NCBI GenBank assembly: GCA_964614945.1
Contig: CAZTNW010000002.1
Location: 62,001 to 126,000 of the forward strand
DNA length: 64,000 nucleotides
DNA from: CAZTNW01 sp964614945
GTDB lineage: Bacteria > Caldisericota > JANLFM01
Reading direction: 5' to 3'
Under the pieces are notes generated by a model. It was not told where the DNA came from. It made no database searches and saw only the letters and a program-made list of their open reading frames with translations. This document shows, piece after piece, positions 23,010 through 31,674 of the stretch (the stretch's first letter is position 1; every line of letters begins with the position of its first letter). The position numbers were made by a program, and so were the translations under genes.

Positions 23010-24587
23010 TTGCGGATCTGGAGAAAAATCGTCATCTGGTTGATCATTCTTGCCCTACTGGGAGGAGTGGCTTATTATTTCCTCTTCTTCAGGGAAAGGC
23101 CAGAGAAGGAGAGCACCCCCCTCCTGGTGAAAGTGGAGAGACAGGATATCGCTCAAATCGTGTCCCTTTCGGGTAGCGTGGCCCTTCTGAATCAGGTCAA
23201 TGTGACCGCCCGACTGACAGGAAAAATAGCAGTGATCATGGTTCAGGCCGGGGATCATGTCGAGCTGGATCAGGAACTCCTTCGTTTAGACGCCTCCGAT
23301 TTAGAAAATCAGATCGCCTTAGGCAGGGTGAATTTGGAAGTGGCCCAACTCAAGTTCCAGCAATTGAAGGAGGGGGCTTCTGTCTCAGAATTGGAGATTT
23401 TACGCCTCTCCCTGGACAGAGCGGAGAACGACCTCACGCTGGCCGGTGAAAATCTCACTCGCAGCAGGGAGACAGTCAGCTTGACCGCTTCCATCGCTCA
23501 AACCGCAATTTATACCGCGGAACGAAGGCTCGAAGAGGTCCGGGCCAATCTCGTTCTGACGGAAAAAAGCGCCAATCAATCAGTTCAGTCCAGCCAGCGC
23601 CAGGTGGATGACGCTGAAAAAAACCTGGAGAGCGGACTTCCCACCGAATCGGCGCGCAAGCAGGCTGAACAAGCAATGAAACTGGCAGAGGAAAACCTCG
23701 AGGCCGCCAGGATTTCTGCCGAGCAGCGCGTGGCGCAGGCGGAAGTCCAAGTGAAAATAGCGGAGGACGCACTGCTCCAGGCAGAGCAGGGGGCAGAACA
23801 GAGGGAGACCGCCAATCGTGATCTCATCGCCCAGGCAGAGGCTCAGGTAAAAGCAGCAGAGCTGGAATTAAAGCTCGCCCAAGCACAATATGACCAGAAA
23901 ACTGCACCTCTATCTGCGACCGCCCTCTCCCTCGCGGAAAAAGCGGTAGAGCAGGCAGAGATAACTTTGAACAACTTGCTCAGTCAGCTCAGGGACTCCA
24001 TTATCCGTGCTCCAGTCGCAGGCAATGTCGGCCAGGTGAACGTCAAGCCCGGCGACACGATTGCACCGAATATGGTCCTTTTGAATTTGATTGACACCCT
24101 GGCGCTCGAAGTGACAGCCAATGTCCCAGAGGTGAATGTGGCGCAACTACAGCCGGGCATGGAGGCCAGGGTCTCCTTTGATGCTTATCGAGACCGAGCC
24201 TTCAGCGTCAGCTTGTGCTCTATCAGCCCCTTGCCCACCATCACTCAGGGAGTAGTTAATTACATCGCTCATTTCTCCCTGAAGGGGGAGCCTCTGGAGT
24301 TTCTGCGCCCCGGGATGAGCGCGGAGGTCAAAGTAATCGTGTCCGAATCCAAGAATGCCCTTGTTGTGCCAAGGTCCGCCTTAAAGCTTGCGGGGATAGA
24401 CTACTTCGTTCAATTCTGGGATGGAGAGAAGTTAACCTCGCGCAAGGTGGAGGTGGGCATCATCAGTGACGTCCAGGTTGAGATAACGAGCGGCCTGAAC
24501 GAATTGGACGAGGTGGCCATCGGAAGCCAGGATCAGTCCGCCACTACCCGCATCACCATCCACCCCATGAGCACTCCGGATCGATGA
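23010..24587 (+). CDS. MacA/HlyD-type periplasmic adaptor subunit
   Basis: 525 residues. One N-terminal membrane segment (about 8-27, VIWLIILALLGGVAYYFLFF), a biotinyl-lipoyl barrel half (VTARLTGKIAVIMVQAGDHVELDQ), a very long coiled-coil hairpin rich in A, E and Q (about 105-320), the second barrel half (IIRAPVAGNVGQVNVKPGDTI) and a beta-barrel/membrane-proximal end. It would link the ABC exporter encoded next to the cell exterior. The long hairpin exceeds the usual MacA length. Start is TTG at 23010 behind AAAGGAAA. Confidence 0.88.
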   Translation: MRIWRKIVIWLIILALLGGVAYYFLFFRERPEKESTPLLVKVERQDIAQIVSLSGSVALLNQVNVTARLTGKIAVIMVQAGDHVELDQELLRLDASDLENQIALGRVNLEVAQLKFQQLKEGASVSELEILRLSLDRAENDLTLAGENLTRSRETVSLTASIAQTAIYTAERRLEEVRANLVLTEKSANQSVQSSQRQVDDAEKNLESGLPTESARKQAEQAMKLAEENLEAARISAEQRVAQAEVQVKIAEDALLQAEQGAEQRETANRDLIAQAEAQVKAAELELKLAQAQYDQKTAPLSATALSLAEKAVEQAEITLNNLLSQLRDSIIRAPVAGNVGQVNVKPGDTIAPNMVLLNLIDTLALEVTANVPEVNVAQLQPGMEARVSFDAYRDRAFSVSLCSISPLPTITQGVVNYIAHFSLKGEPLEFLRPGMSAEVKVIVSESKNALVVPRSALKLAGIDYFVQFWDGEKLTSRKVEVGIISDVQVEITSGLNELDEVAIGSQDQSATTRITIHPMSTPDR

Positions 24588-24602
24588 AATTTTCTCACCC
24601 TC

Positions 24603-25340
24603 ATGCATAAGGTCATCGCCGTCTCTAACCTGGTGAAAAATTATCGTCTGGGCAGGGATACCGTCGTCAAAGCGTTGCGCGGGGTATCCTTCGAAGTGGA
24701 AGAGGGAGAGTTCCTTGCTATCATGGGGCCTTCCGGTTCAGGCAAGTCCACACTGATGCATATCCTGGGATGCCTAGATATTCCCACGTCCGGCCAATAT
24801 CTCCTTGAAGGAATGAATACCTCAACCATGACAGATAACCAGCTCGCTCGCCTGCGCAATCACAAGATCGGTTTTGTATTCCAGAGTTTCAATCTCCTTC
24901 CGCGCACAACCGCCTTGGAGAACGTCGAGCTTTCGCTGATCTACAATGGTTATGCCCGACCACGCAGGCTGGCGGAGGAAGCACTGGCAAAAGTGGGGCT
25001 GGCTGCCCGAATGGGGCATCGCCCGAATGAACTCTCCATCGGACAGCAGCAGAGAGTGGCCATCGCTCGCGCTCTGGTCACGAATCCCTCCCTCATTCTG
25101 GCCGACGAACCGACGGGCAACCTCGATACTCGCTCCTCGGAGGAAATTATGGCGCTTTTTCAGAGCCTGAACCAGGAAGGACGCACCATCATCCTCGTCA
25201 CGCACGAGCATGACATCAGTCGTCATGCCGGGCGCTTGATCAGTCTGCGGGACGGCTGCATCAAATCAGATGAAGGGGTGAGGGATATCCTCGATGCCAA
25301 GTGGATCCTGTCCTCTCTCCCAGCAGAAGGAAAGGAATGA
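24603..25340 (+). CDS. ABC transporter ATP-binding protein (MacB/LolD type)
   Basis: 245 residues. Walker A MGPSGSGKST, Q-loop VFQSFNLLPRTTALENV, signature LSIGQQQRVAIARAL (Gly to Ile variation of LSGGQ), Walker B LILADEPTGNLD and H-loop VTHEHD. The LPRTTALENV segment is specific to the lipoprotein/macrolide-type export group. It lies between its adaptor (15 bases upstream) and permease (4-base overlap). Confidence 0.92.
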   Translation: MHKVIAVSNLVKNYRLGRDTVVKALRGVSFEVEEGEFLAIMGPSGSGKSTLMHILGCLDIPTSGQYLLEGMNTSTMTDNQLARLRNHKIGFVFQSFNLLPRTTALENVELSLIYNGYARPRRLAEEALAKVGLAARMGHRPNELSIGQQQRVAIARALVTNPSLILADEPTGNLDTRSSEEIMALFQSLNQEGRTIILVTHEHDISRHAGRLISLRDGCIKSDEGVRDILDAKWILSSLPAEGKE

Positions 25341-26560
25341 TATTCCTTCGCAGCCTCCAGATTGCCTGGAGAGCAATCCTGCATAATCGAAGCAGAGCTT
25401 TCCTCACCATGCTGGGGATAATCATCGGTGTGGCCGCCGTGATGATGATGCTTTCCATTGGCACAGGTGCTCAAATTTTGGTTGTAGAGGAAATCCAGTC
25501 CCTCGGCTCCAACCTCCTGGTTGTGCTGCCCGGGGCGATAAGTATGAGCGGCATCAGAACAGCAGCGGGAAACGTGACCACCTTGACGCTCGAGGACAGC
25601 CAGGCTATCTCCACCCTGCCAGAGGTCTCAGGCGCAGTACCGACATTCGGCCGGCCTGCCCAGGTTATCGCCGGGAGCAACAATAGTAATACCCAGGTAA
25701 TCGGCACGATCCCCTATTACTCCGTAGCCCTCAATACCCTGCCTTCCTCCGGCAGTTTTTTCTCCCAGGAGGAGATGGATAACTGGGAGAGAGTGGCGGT
25801 CCTCGGCCAGACTGTTGCCGATAACCTTTTTGGCGATGAAGACCCCCTGGGCAAATCGATCCAGATAGTCTCGGGCAGTGTCCGCAAGAGCTTTCGCGTC
25901 ATCGGCGTCCTCGCGGCGAAGGGGGTGACCGGCTTCTTCAATCGCGACGATCAGCTCTTCGTCCCCATCACAGTGGCACAGAAGCTCCTGTTCGGGGTCA
26001 GGCACGTCGGTTCGATTTTCGTGGAGGTCTCCTCCCCTGAAAAAATGGACGCCGTCTCCACGGAAATTGCCACTCTCTTGCGACTGCGGCACAACATCAG
26101 TAAAAACTCTCCGAATGATTTCACAATCTTCAGCCAACAGGATCTCCTCGGCACCTTGAGCACCGTCTTCGGCTATTTCACGATCCTTCTCGCCGGAATT
26201 GCCGGGATCTCCCTCCTTGTAGGAGGGATCGGGATCATGAACATTATGCTGGTCTCCGTGACCGAGCGCACAAGAGAGATCGGCCTGCGTAAAGCCCTGG
26301 GCGCCTTGCGGCGCGACATCATTCTTCAATTCTTAGTAGAAGCCGTGACCCTCTCCACCCTTGGTGGAGGACTGGGAATCCTCCTCGGTTATCTGGGATC
26401 TATTGCCATTGCTGAGGCCGTGGGGTGGCCTGCGGTGATTACTCCCACCTCAGTGCTCCTCGGTTTCCTCTTCTCCATGGCTGTGGGTCTTTTCTTCGGT
26501 ATCTATCCTGCACGCCGGGCGGCCAACTTGCACCCGATCGATGCCCTGCGTTACGAATAA
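25337..26560 (+). CDS. MacB-type ABC transporter permease
   Basis: 407 residues with a membrane helix after RSLQIAWRAILHNRSRAFLTMLGIIIGVAAVMMMLS, a large extracytoplasmic domain (about 50-280), and three C-terminal helices of the FtsX fold including GIGIMNIMLVSVTERTREIGLRKALGA and the closing YPARRAANLHPIDALRYE. The ATG at 25337 overlaps the ATPase stop; a frame open from 25301 is the ATPase gene read in another frame. The three genes form a MacAB-type efflux or peptide/lipoprotein export system. Cargo unknown. Confidence 0.92.
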   Translation: MIFLRSLQIAWRAILHNRSRAFLTMLGIIIGVAAVMMMLSIGTGAQILVVEEIQSLGSNLLVVLPGAISMSGIRTAAGNVTTLTLEDSQAISTLPEVSGAVPTFGRPAQVIAGSNNSNTQVIGTIPYYSVALNTLPSSGSFFSQEEMDNWERVAVLGQTVADNLFGDEDPLGKSIQIVSGSVRKSFRVIGVLAAKGVTGFFNRDDQLFVPITVAQKLLFGVRHVGSIFVEVSSPEKMDAVSTEIATLLRLRHNISKNSPNDFTIFSQQDLLGTLSTVFGYFTILLAGIAGISLLVGGIGIMNIMLVSVTERTREIGLRKALGALRRDIILQFLVEAVTLSTLGGGLGILLGYLGSIAIAEAVGWPAVITPTSVLLGFLFSMAVGLFFGIYPARRAANLHPIDALRYE

Positions 26561-26575
26561 TGATGGCAGAGAGCG

Positions 26576-26584
26576 TGGTATACT
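26576..26584 (+). promoter_or_regulatory. Extended -10 promoter of lemA-htpX
   Basis: TGGTATACT, 34 bases before the LemA start, fits TGN plus TATACT. Little -35 similarity is seen. Confidence 0.4.
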
Positions 26585-26618
26585 GGGAGGAACCTAAGTA
26601 AAAGGAGGGCGCTGTCGG

Positions 26619-27179
26619 ATGATCGCTTTATGGGTGATTTTAGGCATAATTGGCCTGATCTTATTGTGGGCGATCGCTATCTACAATGGACTCATAACTC
26701 TGAAAAGACGGATTGAAAACGCCTGGAGCCAGATTGACGTCCAGCTCAAGCGTCGATATGACCTGATCCCCAACCTGGTGAACTCGGCCAAGGGCTACAT
26801 GCAATACGAACAGGAAACCTTGACCAGGGTCATGGATGCAAGGGCAAAGGCAGTATCGGCGCAGACGGTACCGGACAAGATTCAAGCAGAGGGAGTGCTA
26901 ACACAAGCTCTCCGCGGCCTTCTGGCGGTTGTGGAGAACTATCCCGATCTCAAGGCTACTCAGGAGGTCATGAACCTCATGGAAGAGCTGAAGAATACCG
27001 AAAATTTGATCTCCTTCTCCCGCCAGTTCTATAACGATTCAGTCATGCTCTTCAATACGAGGATCTCTGTATTTCCCTCTAACATCGTCGCCAACATGTT
27101 CAACTTCAAGGCGCAGCCATTCTTCGAATTAGCCGCACCCACCGAGAGAGAAGCTCCCAAGGTAGATCTGACCTCTTAA
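26619..27179 (+). CDS. LemA family membrane protein
   Basis: 186 residues: an N-terminal membrane helix with the active side largely cytoplasmic (IALWVILGIIGLILLWAIAIYNGLI), then the family core NAWSQIDVQLKRRYDLIPNLV and helices ending FYNDSVMLFNTRISVFPSNIVANMFNF. LemA proteins have a four-helix bundle and no proven enzyme role; they often pair with HtpX-type proteases, as here (next gene 2 bases away). AAAGGAGG precedes the ATG. Confidence 0.93.
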   Translation: MIALWVILGIIGLILLWAIAIYNGLITLKRRIENAWSQIDVQLKRRYDLIPNLVNSAKGYMQYEQETLTRVMDARAKAVSAQTVPDKIQAEGVLTQALRGLLAVVENYPDLKATQEVMNLMEELKNTENLISFSRQFYNDSVMLFNTRISVFPSNIVANMFNFKAQPFFELAAPTEREAPKVDLTS

Positions 27180-27181
27180 AG

Positions 27182-28162
27182 ATGGCGGTCATCCAATTTT
27201 ACGAGGAACAGCGCCGCAACATCGTCAAAAGTTATGTCTTAATCACGTTTTTCATTATTTTAATGGCGACCTTCGGTCTGATTATCGATTACCTTTTTGA
27301 GATCTTCCCTCGCTTCACCTTGATCTTCCTCGGCATTGCCCTCCTTCAAGTCCTGGTCGCCAGCCTCGCTGGTCCCAACCTGGTTTTGACCTCCGTCGGA
27401 GCAAAGCCGCTCAATCAGGCAGATCCGGAACAAGCTCAGCTCAAGAACATTGTCACCGAACTCTGCATCGCTGCAGGAATGACCAGCCGACCGCAGCTAT
27501 ACGTAATCCCGGACGAAAAGACCATTAATGCGTTCGCCACGGGCCTACGGAAGGACAAAACCTACGTGTGCGTCACCTCCGGTCTTTTGAAGAGCCTGGA
27601 TCGGGCGGAGACCCAGGGGGTGATCGCGCATGAGCTGAGCCACATCCAGAATCGGGACATGCTGTACATGACACTCATTTCCGCTATCTTAGGTGCGGTC
27701 GTGATCATCCAGGTCTTTGCCTTCAGGGGAGCCTGGTTCGCGGCAAGTTCAGGTGGGGGGAGTTCGCGCAAGGACTCGAGCGGCTGTGGTTACGCCATGA
27801 TCTTCCTTTTAGTGGTGGGGGTACTGGCCTCGGTCTTTGCCTTCTTAGGGAGAATCGTCCTGTTCGCAGTATCCCGCCAGAGGGAGTACTTATCCGATGC
27901 CCACGCTGTAGAGCTCACTCGCAATCCTTACGGTCTTTCCTCGGCCTTGCGGAAAATCGCTATGGTGCCGAGTAAGGTCAAGACGGCCTCCATCGCCACC
28001 GCTCATCTCTTCATATCTGATCCCTTAAAGCGCAGGGTGAATGAAAGGAGCAGCGGCTTCTGGAACAACCTGTTCAGCACTCACCCTCCCCTCTATCAGC
28101 GAATTTCCCGCTTGGAGGGCAAGAGCCTCGAACAAGTACAAGGAGAATTGGGGCAGGCCTGA
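27182..28162 (+). CDS. HtpX-like M48 membrane metalloprotease
   Basis: 326 residues. Two N-terminal membrane helices, the zinc motif HELSH (VIAHELSHIQNRDM) with the downstream glutamate in REYLSDAHAVELT, and two further helices between. M48 proteases degrade damaged membrane proteins. It is coupled with LemA, 2 bases upstream. The Gly/Ser-rich segment SSGGGSSRKDSSGCG sits in a loop near residues 196-210. Confidence 0.93.
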   Translation: MAVIQFYEEQRRNIVKSYVLITFFIILMATFGLIIDYLFEIFPRFTLIFLGIALLQVLVASLAGPNLVLTSVGAKPLNQADPEQAQLKNIVTELCIAAGMTSRPQLYVIPDEKTINAFATGLRKDKTYVCVTSGLLKSLDRAETQGVIAHELSHIQNRDMLYMTLISAILGAVVIIQVFAFRGAWFAASSGGGSSRKDSSGCGYAMIFLLVVGVLASVFAFLGRIVLFAVSRQREYLSDAHAVELTRNPYGLSSALRKIAMVPSKVKTASIATAHLFISDPLKRRVNERSSGFWNNLFSTHPPLYQRISRLEGKSLEQVQGELGQA

Positions 28163-28214
28163 ATTTTATTTTTTGGTCAAGCGGTAAAAGAAGAAAGAAA
28201 GAGGGGATGAAGAA

Positions 28215-29243
28215 ATGAAGAAAAGCTGGAATCCGCCCGCAGATTGGATCAGGATTAGGACCATCGATTCTCATGCCGCCGGCGAGCCCCTGCGAGTTAT
28301 TGTAGAGGGGGTGCCACCCATCCCTGGCTCGAGCATTCTGGCTAAGCGCCGCTATCTAAAAGAGAACCTCGATTTCCTCCGCACCTCCTTGATGTGGGAA
28401 CCAAGAGGCCATGCTGACATGTATGGGGCGATTGTGACCGAGCCCGTGACCCCTGACGGGGACATAGGGGTGCTCTTTCTCCATAATGAGGGGTACAGCA
28501 CAATGTGCGGCCACGGCATCATCGCATTAAGCACCGTCCTCCTGGATACAGAATGGGTGGAGAAACCGGGCGAAGAGGTTGTCCTCCGGATGGACACTCC
28601 GGCTGGAAGGGTCACAGCAAGGGCCCGGCGAGAGAGAGGGAGGGTGAAGGACGTCTCTTTCGTAAACGTCCCCTCCTTCGTCTACGCCCATGATCAGGTC
28701 GTATCCGTTCCGGGAGTCGGTTCTCTGCGATACGATCTCGCCTTCGGAGGAGCGTTTTACGCTTTTGTCAGGGCGGAGGATCTCGCTATCGGCCTGGAGG
28801 CCAAGGACTTTCGAATGTTGATCGACCTCGGCATGCGGGTCAAGAAGACCGTGATGGAAAGCCTCTCGATCAAGCACCCTTTTGAGGAAGATCTGGGTTT
28901 CCTCTATGGCACGATCATTGTAGGAAAGGCTCTGGATCCCTCTCATCATAGCCGCAACGTCTGTATCTTCGCCGATGGAGAAGTGGACCGCTCCCCGACC
29001 GGCACCGGTGTCAGCGCGCGAGCAGCAATCCATTTCTCGCGGGGAGAGCTCGCTTTAGCAGAGTCCTTCACGGTGGAGAGCATTCTCGGAACCTGTTTCT
29101 CCGGTCGGGTGATCGAGACGACTCGCTTTGGCCAATTTTCCGCCGTAATGCCTGAGATCACAGGGGCAGCATCAATCGTGGGGAGCGCGGAATGGTGGAT
29201 CGACCCCTCCGATCCCCTGCGGCACGGTTTCATGCTGCGATGA
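28215..29243 (+). CDS. Proline racemase family: probable trans-3-hydroxy-L-proline dehydratase
   Basis: 342 residues with the proline-racemase double fold. The first catalytic cysteine, Cys98 (STMCGHG), is present. The second, which in racemases reads DRSPCGTG, is DRSPTGTG with Thr262. The Cys/Thr pair is the known signature of trans-3-hydroxy-L-proline dehydratases, which form 1-pyrroline-2-carboxylate, rather than of racemases. DSHAAGEP is the conserved N-terminal motif. It follows htpX by 52 bases and precedes the branched-chain amino-acid transporter, but a promoter intervenes. Other family members of unknown substrate carry the same pair, so substrate is likely, not proven. Confidence 0.82.
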   Translation: MKKSWNPPADWIRIRTIDSHAAGEPLRVIVEGVPPIPGSSILAKRRYLKENLDFLRTSLMWEPRGHADMYGAIVTEPVTPDGDIGVLFLHNEGYSTMCGHGIIALSTVLLDTEWVEKPGEEVVLRMDTPAGRVTARARRERGRVKDVSFVNVPSFVYAHDQVVSVPGVGSLRYDLAFGGAFYAFVRAEDLAIGLEAKDFRMLIDLGMRVKKTVMESLSIKHPFEEDLGFLYGTIIVGKALDPSHHSRNVCIFADGEVDRSPTGTGVSARAAIHFSRGELALAESFTVESILGTCFSGRVIETTRFGQFSAVMPEITGAASIVGSAEWWIDPSDPLRHGFMLR

Positions 29244-29262
29244 CTGGTCAAAGTAGAGGAAG

Positions 29263-29291
29263 TTGAAAATTGGCCAAAGCGACTCTATAAT
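29263..29291 (+). promoter_or_regulatory. Near-consensus promoter of the branched-chain amino-acid importer
   Basis: TTGAAA, exactly 17 bases, TATAAT: five of six and six of six matches to the housekeeping consensus. It gives a leader of about 210 bases before the binding-protein gene; no riboswitch fold is recognised in that leader. Confidence 0.75.
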
Positions 29292-29508
29292 TTTTTCACA
29301 ATGGGGACAGACAAGATGATAGAGAATGTGTAAACACAAAACTCTCTCGAGTAATTTTCTAAACTTTTATCCTGCCTTGCGATTCTCTCTATTCAAGGCT
29401 CAATTTCCACGAGCCGGGTTCTAAAACCTTGAAGGGGGGTTGAAAGCTGGAAAGCTGAAAAGATCGGTTGGCTGAGTAAGGAATCATATGGCAAAAGGAG
29501 GAAAGGTA

Positions 29509-30714
29509 ATGAAGAAGGCTGTTTTAATTTTATCGATGGGAATCCTATCTCTGACTCTCCTGATTTCCGGTTGCGGGGGTGCAGGGACAGCTACCCCTAC
29601 GCAGACCTCGGCATCCCCTACACCATCCCAGGCTGAGCCTGTCAAAATCGGCCTACAGGCCCCGCTGACGGGGAATTTCGCCGCTGAAGGAAAATGGGCT
29701 CAACAGTGTGTGGAGGTCGCGGCCGATTTAATCAACAAGAAGGGCGGCATCCTGGGCGGACGTAAAGTAGAGATTGTGGTGGCAGATGATGCCTCCAATC
29801 CCAAGGACAGCGCTACGGCTGCCCAGAAACTGATCTCCCAGGGCCTGAAAGAGGTCATCGCCTCTTACGGCTCCTCGGTCACCGCTCCCGCTGCCGATCT
29901 TTATGACGAGAACAAAGTGGTCTCAGTGGGATACGGCTGCACCGCCGTTCGTCTCACTATGGACAAGCAACGCCCTTACTTCTTCCGCACGGCAGGGCGG
30001 GATGACACTCAATCCGAGTTCTTCGCTAAATTCGCTATGGAGAAATTAGCCGCCAAGAAAATTGCCATCATGCATGACAACCAGGACTACGGCAAGGGGG
30101 TTGCCGAGGACGCCAAGAAGTTCCTCCAGCCCCATGTTAACGCCGGCAAGTGCGAGATCGTTTACTATGATGCCATCACTCCCGGCCAGAGCGATTACTC
30201 CGCAGCAATCACCAAGCTGAAGGAGATCAACCCGGACTGTTGGTTCTTTACCGCCTATTACAATGAGGCTGCCCTCCTGATCAAGCAGGCGCGCGAGATG
30301 GGCTTCAGCGTCACCTTTGTGGGCAACAACTCTGTCCCCACCCCCGAGTTCGAGAAAATCGCCGGGGTCGACGCCATCAAGGGGACCTACATGTTGAATG
30401 AGCCGATGCCGCAATTCCTCAGCTACCCTGAGTCGACCGAATTCATGTCAGCCTACAAGGCCAAATTCAATGAGATGCCCGGCTCCATCTGGGCCGTTTA
30501 TGCTGCTGACGCCCTGAACGCCCTCTGTGCCGCCATCGATAAGGCTGGCTCTACTGACCCTGATAAGGTTGCCCAAACGATGCGTACGATGACTGACGCC
30601 AAGGGAATCACAGGTCCATTGAAGTTCACCGATCGCGGTGACCGCAAGGACATCCCCTACTATGCGTATATCTATACCGAGGAAGGGAAGCTGGATCTGT
30701 TCTGGCCGAAGTAA
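29509..30714 (+). CDS. Branched-chain amino-acid ABC transporter substrate-binding lipoprotein
   Basis: 401-residue extracytoplasmic receptor of the LivJ/LivK type. Lipoprotein signal with Lys-Lys start, hydrophobic core and lipobox LISGC (Cys22), then a Thr/Pro-rich spacer. The periplasmic-binding fold type I begins VKIGLQAPLTGNFAAEGKW, with the ligand-loop YGSSVTAPAADLYDEN. An upstream ATG (29488) is possible, but AAAGGAGG lies ahead of ATG 29509, which begins a proper signal peptide. First gene of livKHM-GF. The ligand may be any branched or aliphatic amino acid or an amide. Confidence 0.93.
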   Translation: MKKAVLILSMGILSLTLLISGCGGAGTATPTQTSASPTPSQAEPVKIGLQAPLTGNFAAEGKWAQQCVEVAADLINKKGGILGGRKVEIVVADDASNPKDSATAAQKLISQGLKEVIASYGSSVTAPAADLYDENKVVSVGYGCTAVRLTMDKQRPYFFRTAGRDDTQSEFFAKFAMEKLAAKKIAIMHDNQDYGKGVAEDAKKFLQPHVNAGKCEIVYYDAITPGQSDYSAAITKLKEINPDCWFFTAYYNEAALLIKQAREMGFSVTFVGNNSVPTPEFEKIAGVDAIKGTYMLNEPMPQFLSYPESTEFMSAYKAKFNEMPGSIWAVYAADALNALCAAIDKAGSTDPDKVAQTMRTMTDAKGITGPLKFTDRGDRKDIPYYAYIYTEEGKLDLFWPK

Positions 30715-30760
30715 AAGTTAAAAACGCTCGAATGAGCTAACCGGGGGGAAGAGGTCACTG

Positions 30761-31672
30761 ATGGAGACTTTTCTACAGCAGCTGATTAACGGATTGACTA
30801 TCGGTTCTTTCTACGCCTTAGTGGCCATGGGTTACTCTATGGTCTACGGAGTGATGAAGCTAATCAACTTCGCCCACGGTGACCTCTTTACCTTGGGGAG
30901 TTACCTGGGCTACACCGTGCTTGTTATCGGTGCAGGCTGGGTCACTCAAACTTTTGGGATCTGGGGCGGTATGGTGGTTGCACTTGGAGCGGCGATGATC
31001 GGCATTGGCGTTGCCGGATTAGTAGTAGAACGCATTGCCTACCGCCCCGTTTATAAGGCTGGGCGCCTTCCTCTTGTCGTTTCCGCCCTGGGAATGTCTT
31101 TCGTCATCTCCCAGGGAATCATGGCCATCTGGGGGCCGAATCCACAGGCTTATGCTCCCACCTGGACGCCCAAGGAAAGCATCATTTTAGGAAATATTCA
31201 GCTCCCCCTTCTGCAGGTAGCCATTCTCATTTTAGCCCTCGGGTTGATGGCCCTCATTTACTGGGTAGTGGAGAGGACAACATTTGGTGCGGCGATTAGA
31301 GCGGCTGCCTTAGATCGAAACACCGCCACCTTGATGGGCATCAACTTCAACAAGATCATCTTCTTCGTCTTTGCCCTGGGTCCTGCCCTCGGTGGCATGG
31401 CAGGAGTGATGCAGGGTCTCAAATACACCCGCATCATGTTCAATATGGGATGGGGTTATGGCTTGAAGGCCTTCACCGCCTCAATTTTGGGGGGAATTGG
31501 CAACATTCCGGGAGCGATGATCGGAGGGCTTCTCCTTGGCGTGCTGGAGGCAATGTTTGAAGGTTATGTATCCGGCGCCTGGAAGGATGTTTTCATCTTT
31601 CTCGTCTTGATCCTTGTGCTGATCTGGCGGCCCACCGGCTTGATCGGTGAAAAGATTGCGGAGAAGGTCTAA
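30761..31672 (+). CDS. livH: Branched-chain amino-acid ABC transporter permease LivH
   Basis: 303-residue permease of about eight helices. LivH marks are LINGLTIGSFYALVAMGYSMVYGVMKLINFAHGDLFTLGSYLG, the coupling region YRPVYKAGRLPLVVSALGMSF, and the closing KAFTASILGGIGNIPGAMIGGLLLGVLE. GGGGGGAAGAGG lies ahead of ATG 30761. It pairs with the LivM half of the next gene. Confidence 0.92.
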   Translation: METFLQQLINGLTIGSFYALVAMGYSMVYGVMKLINFAHGDLFTLGSYLGYTVLVIGAGWVTQTFGIWGGMVVALGAAMIGIGVAGLVVERIAYRPVYKAGRLPLVVSALGMSFVISQGIMAIWGPNPQAYAPTWTPKESIILGNIQLPLLQVAILILALGLMALIYWVVERTTFGAAIRAAALDRNTATLMGINFNKIIFFVFALGPALGGMAGVMQGLKYTRIMFNMGWGYGLKAFTASILGGIGNIPGAMIGGLLLGVLEAMFEGYVSGAWKDVFIFLVLILVLIWRPTGLIGEKIAEKV

Positions 31673-31674
31673 CC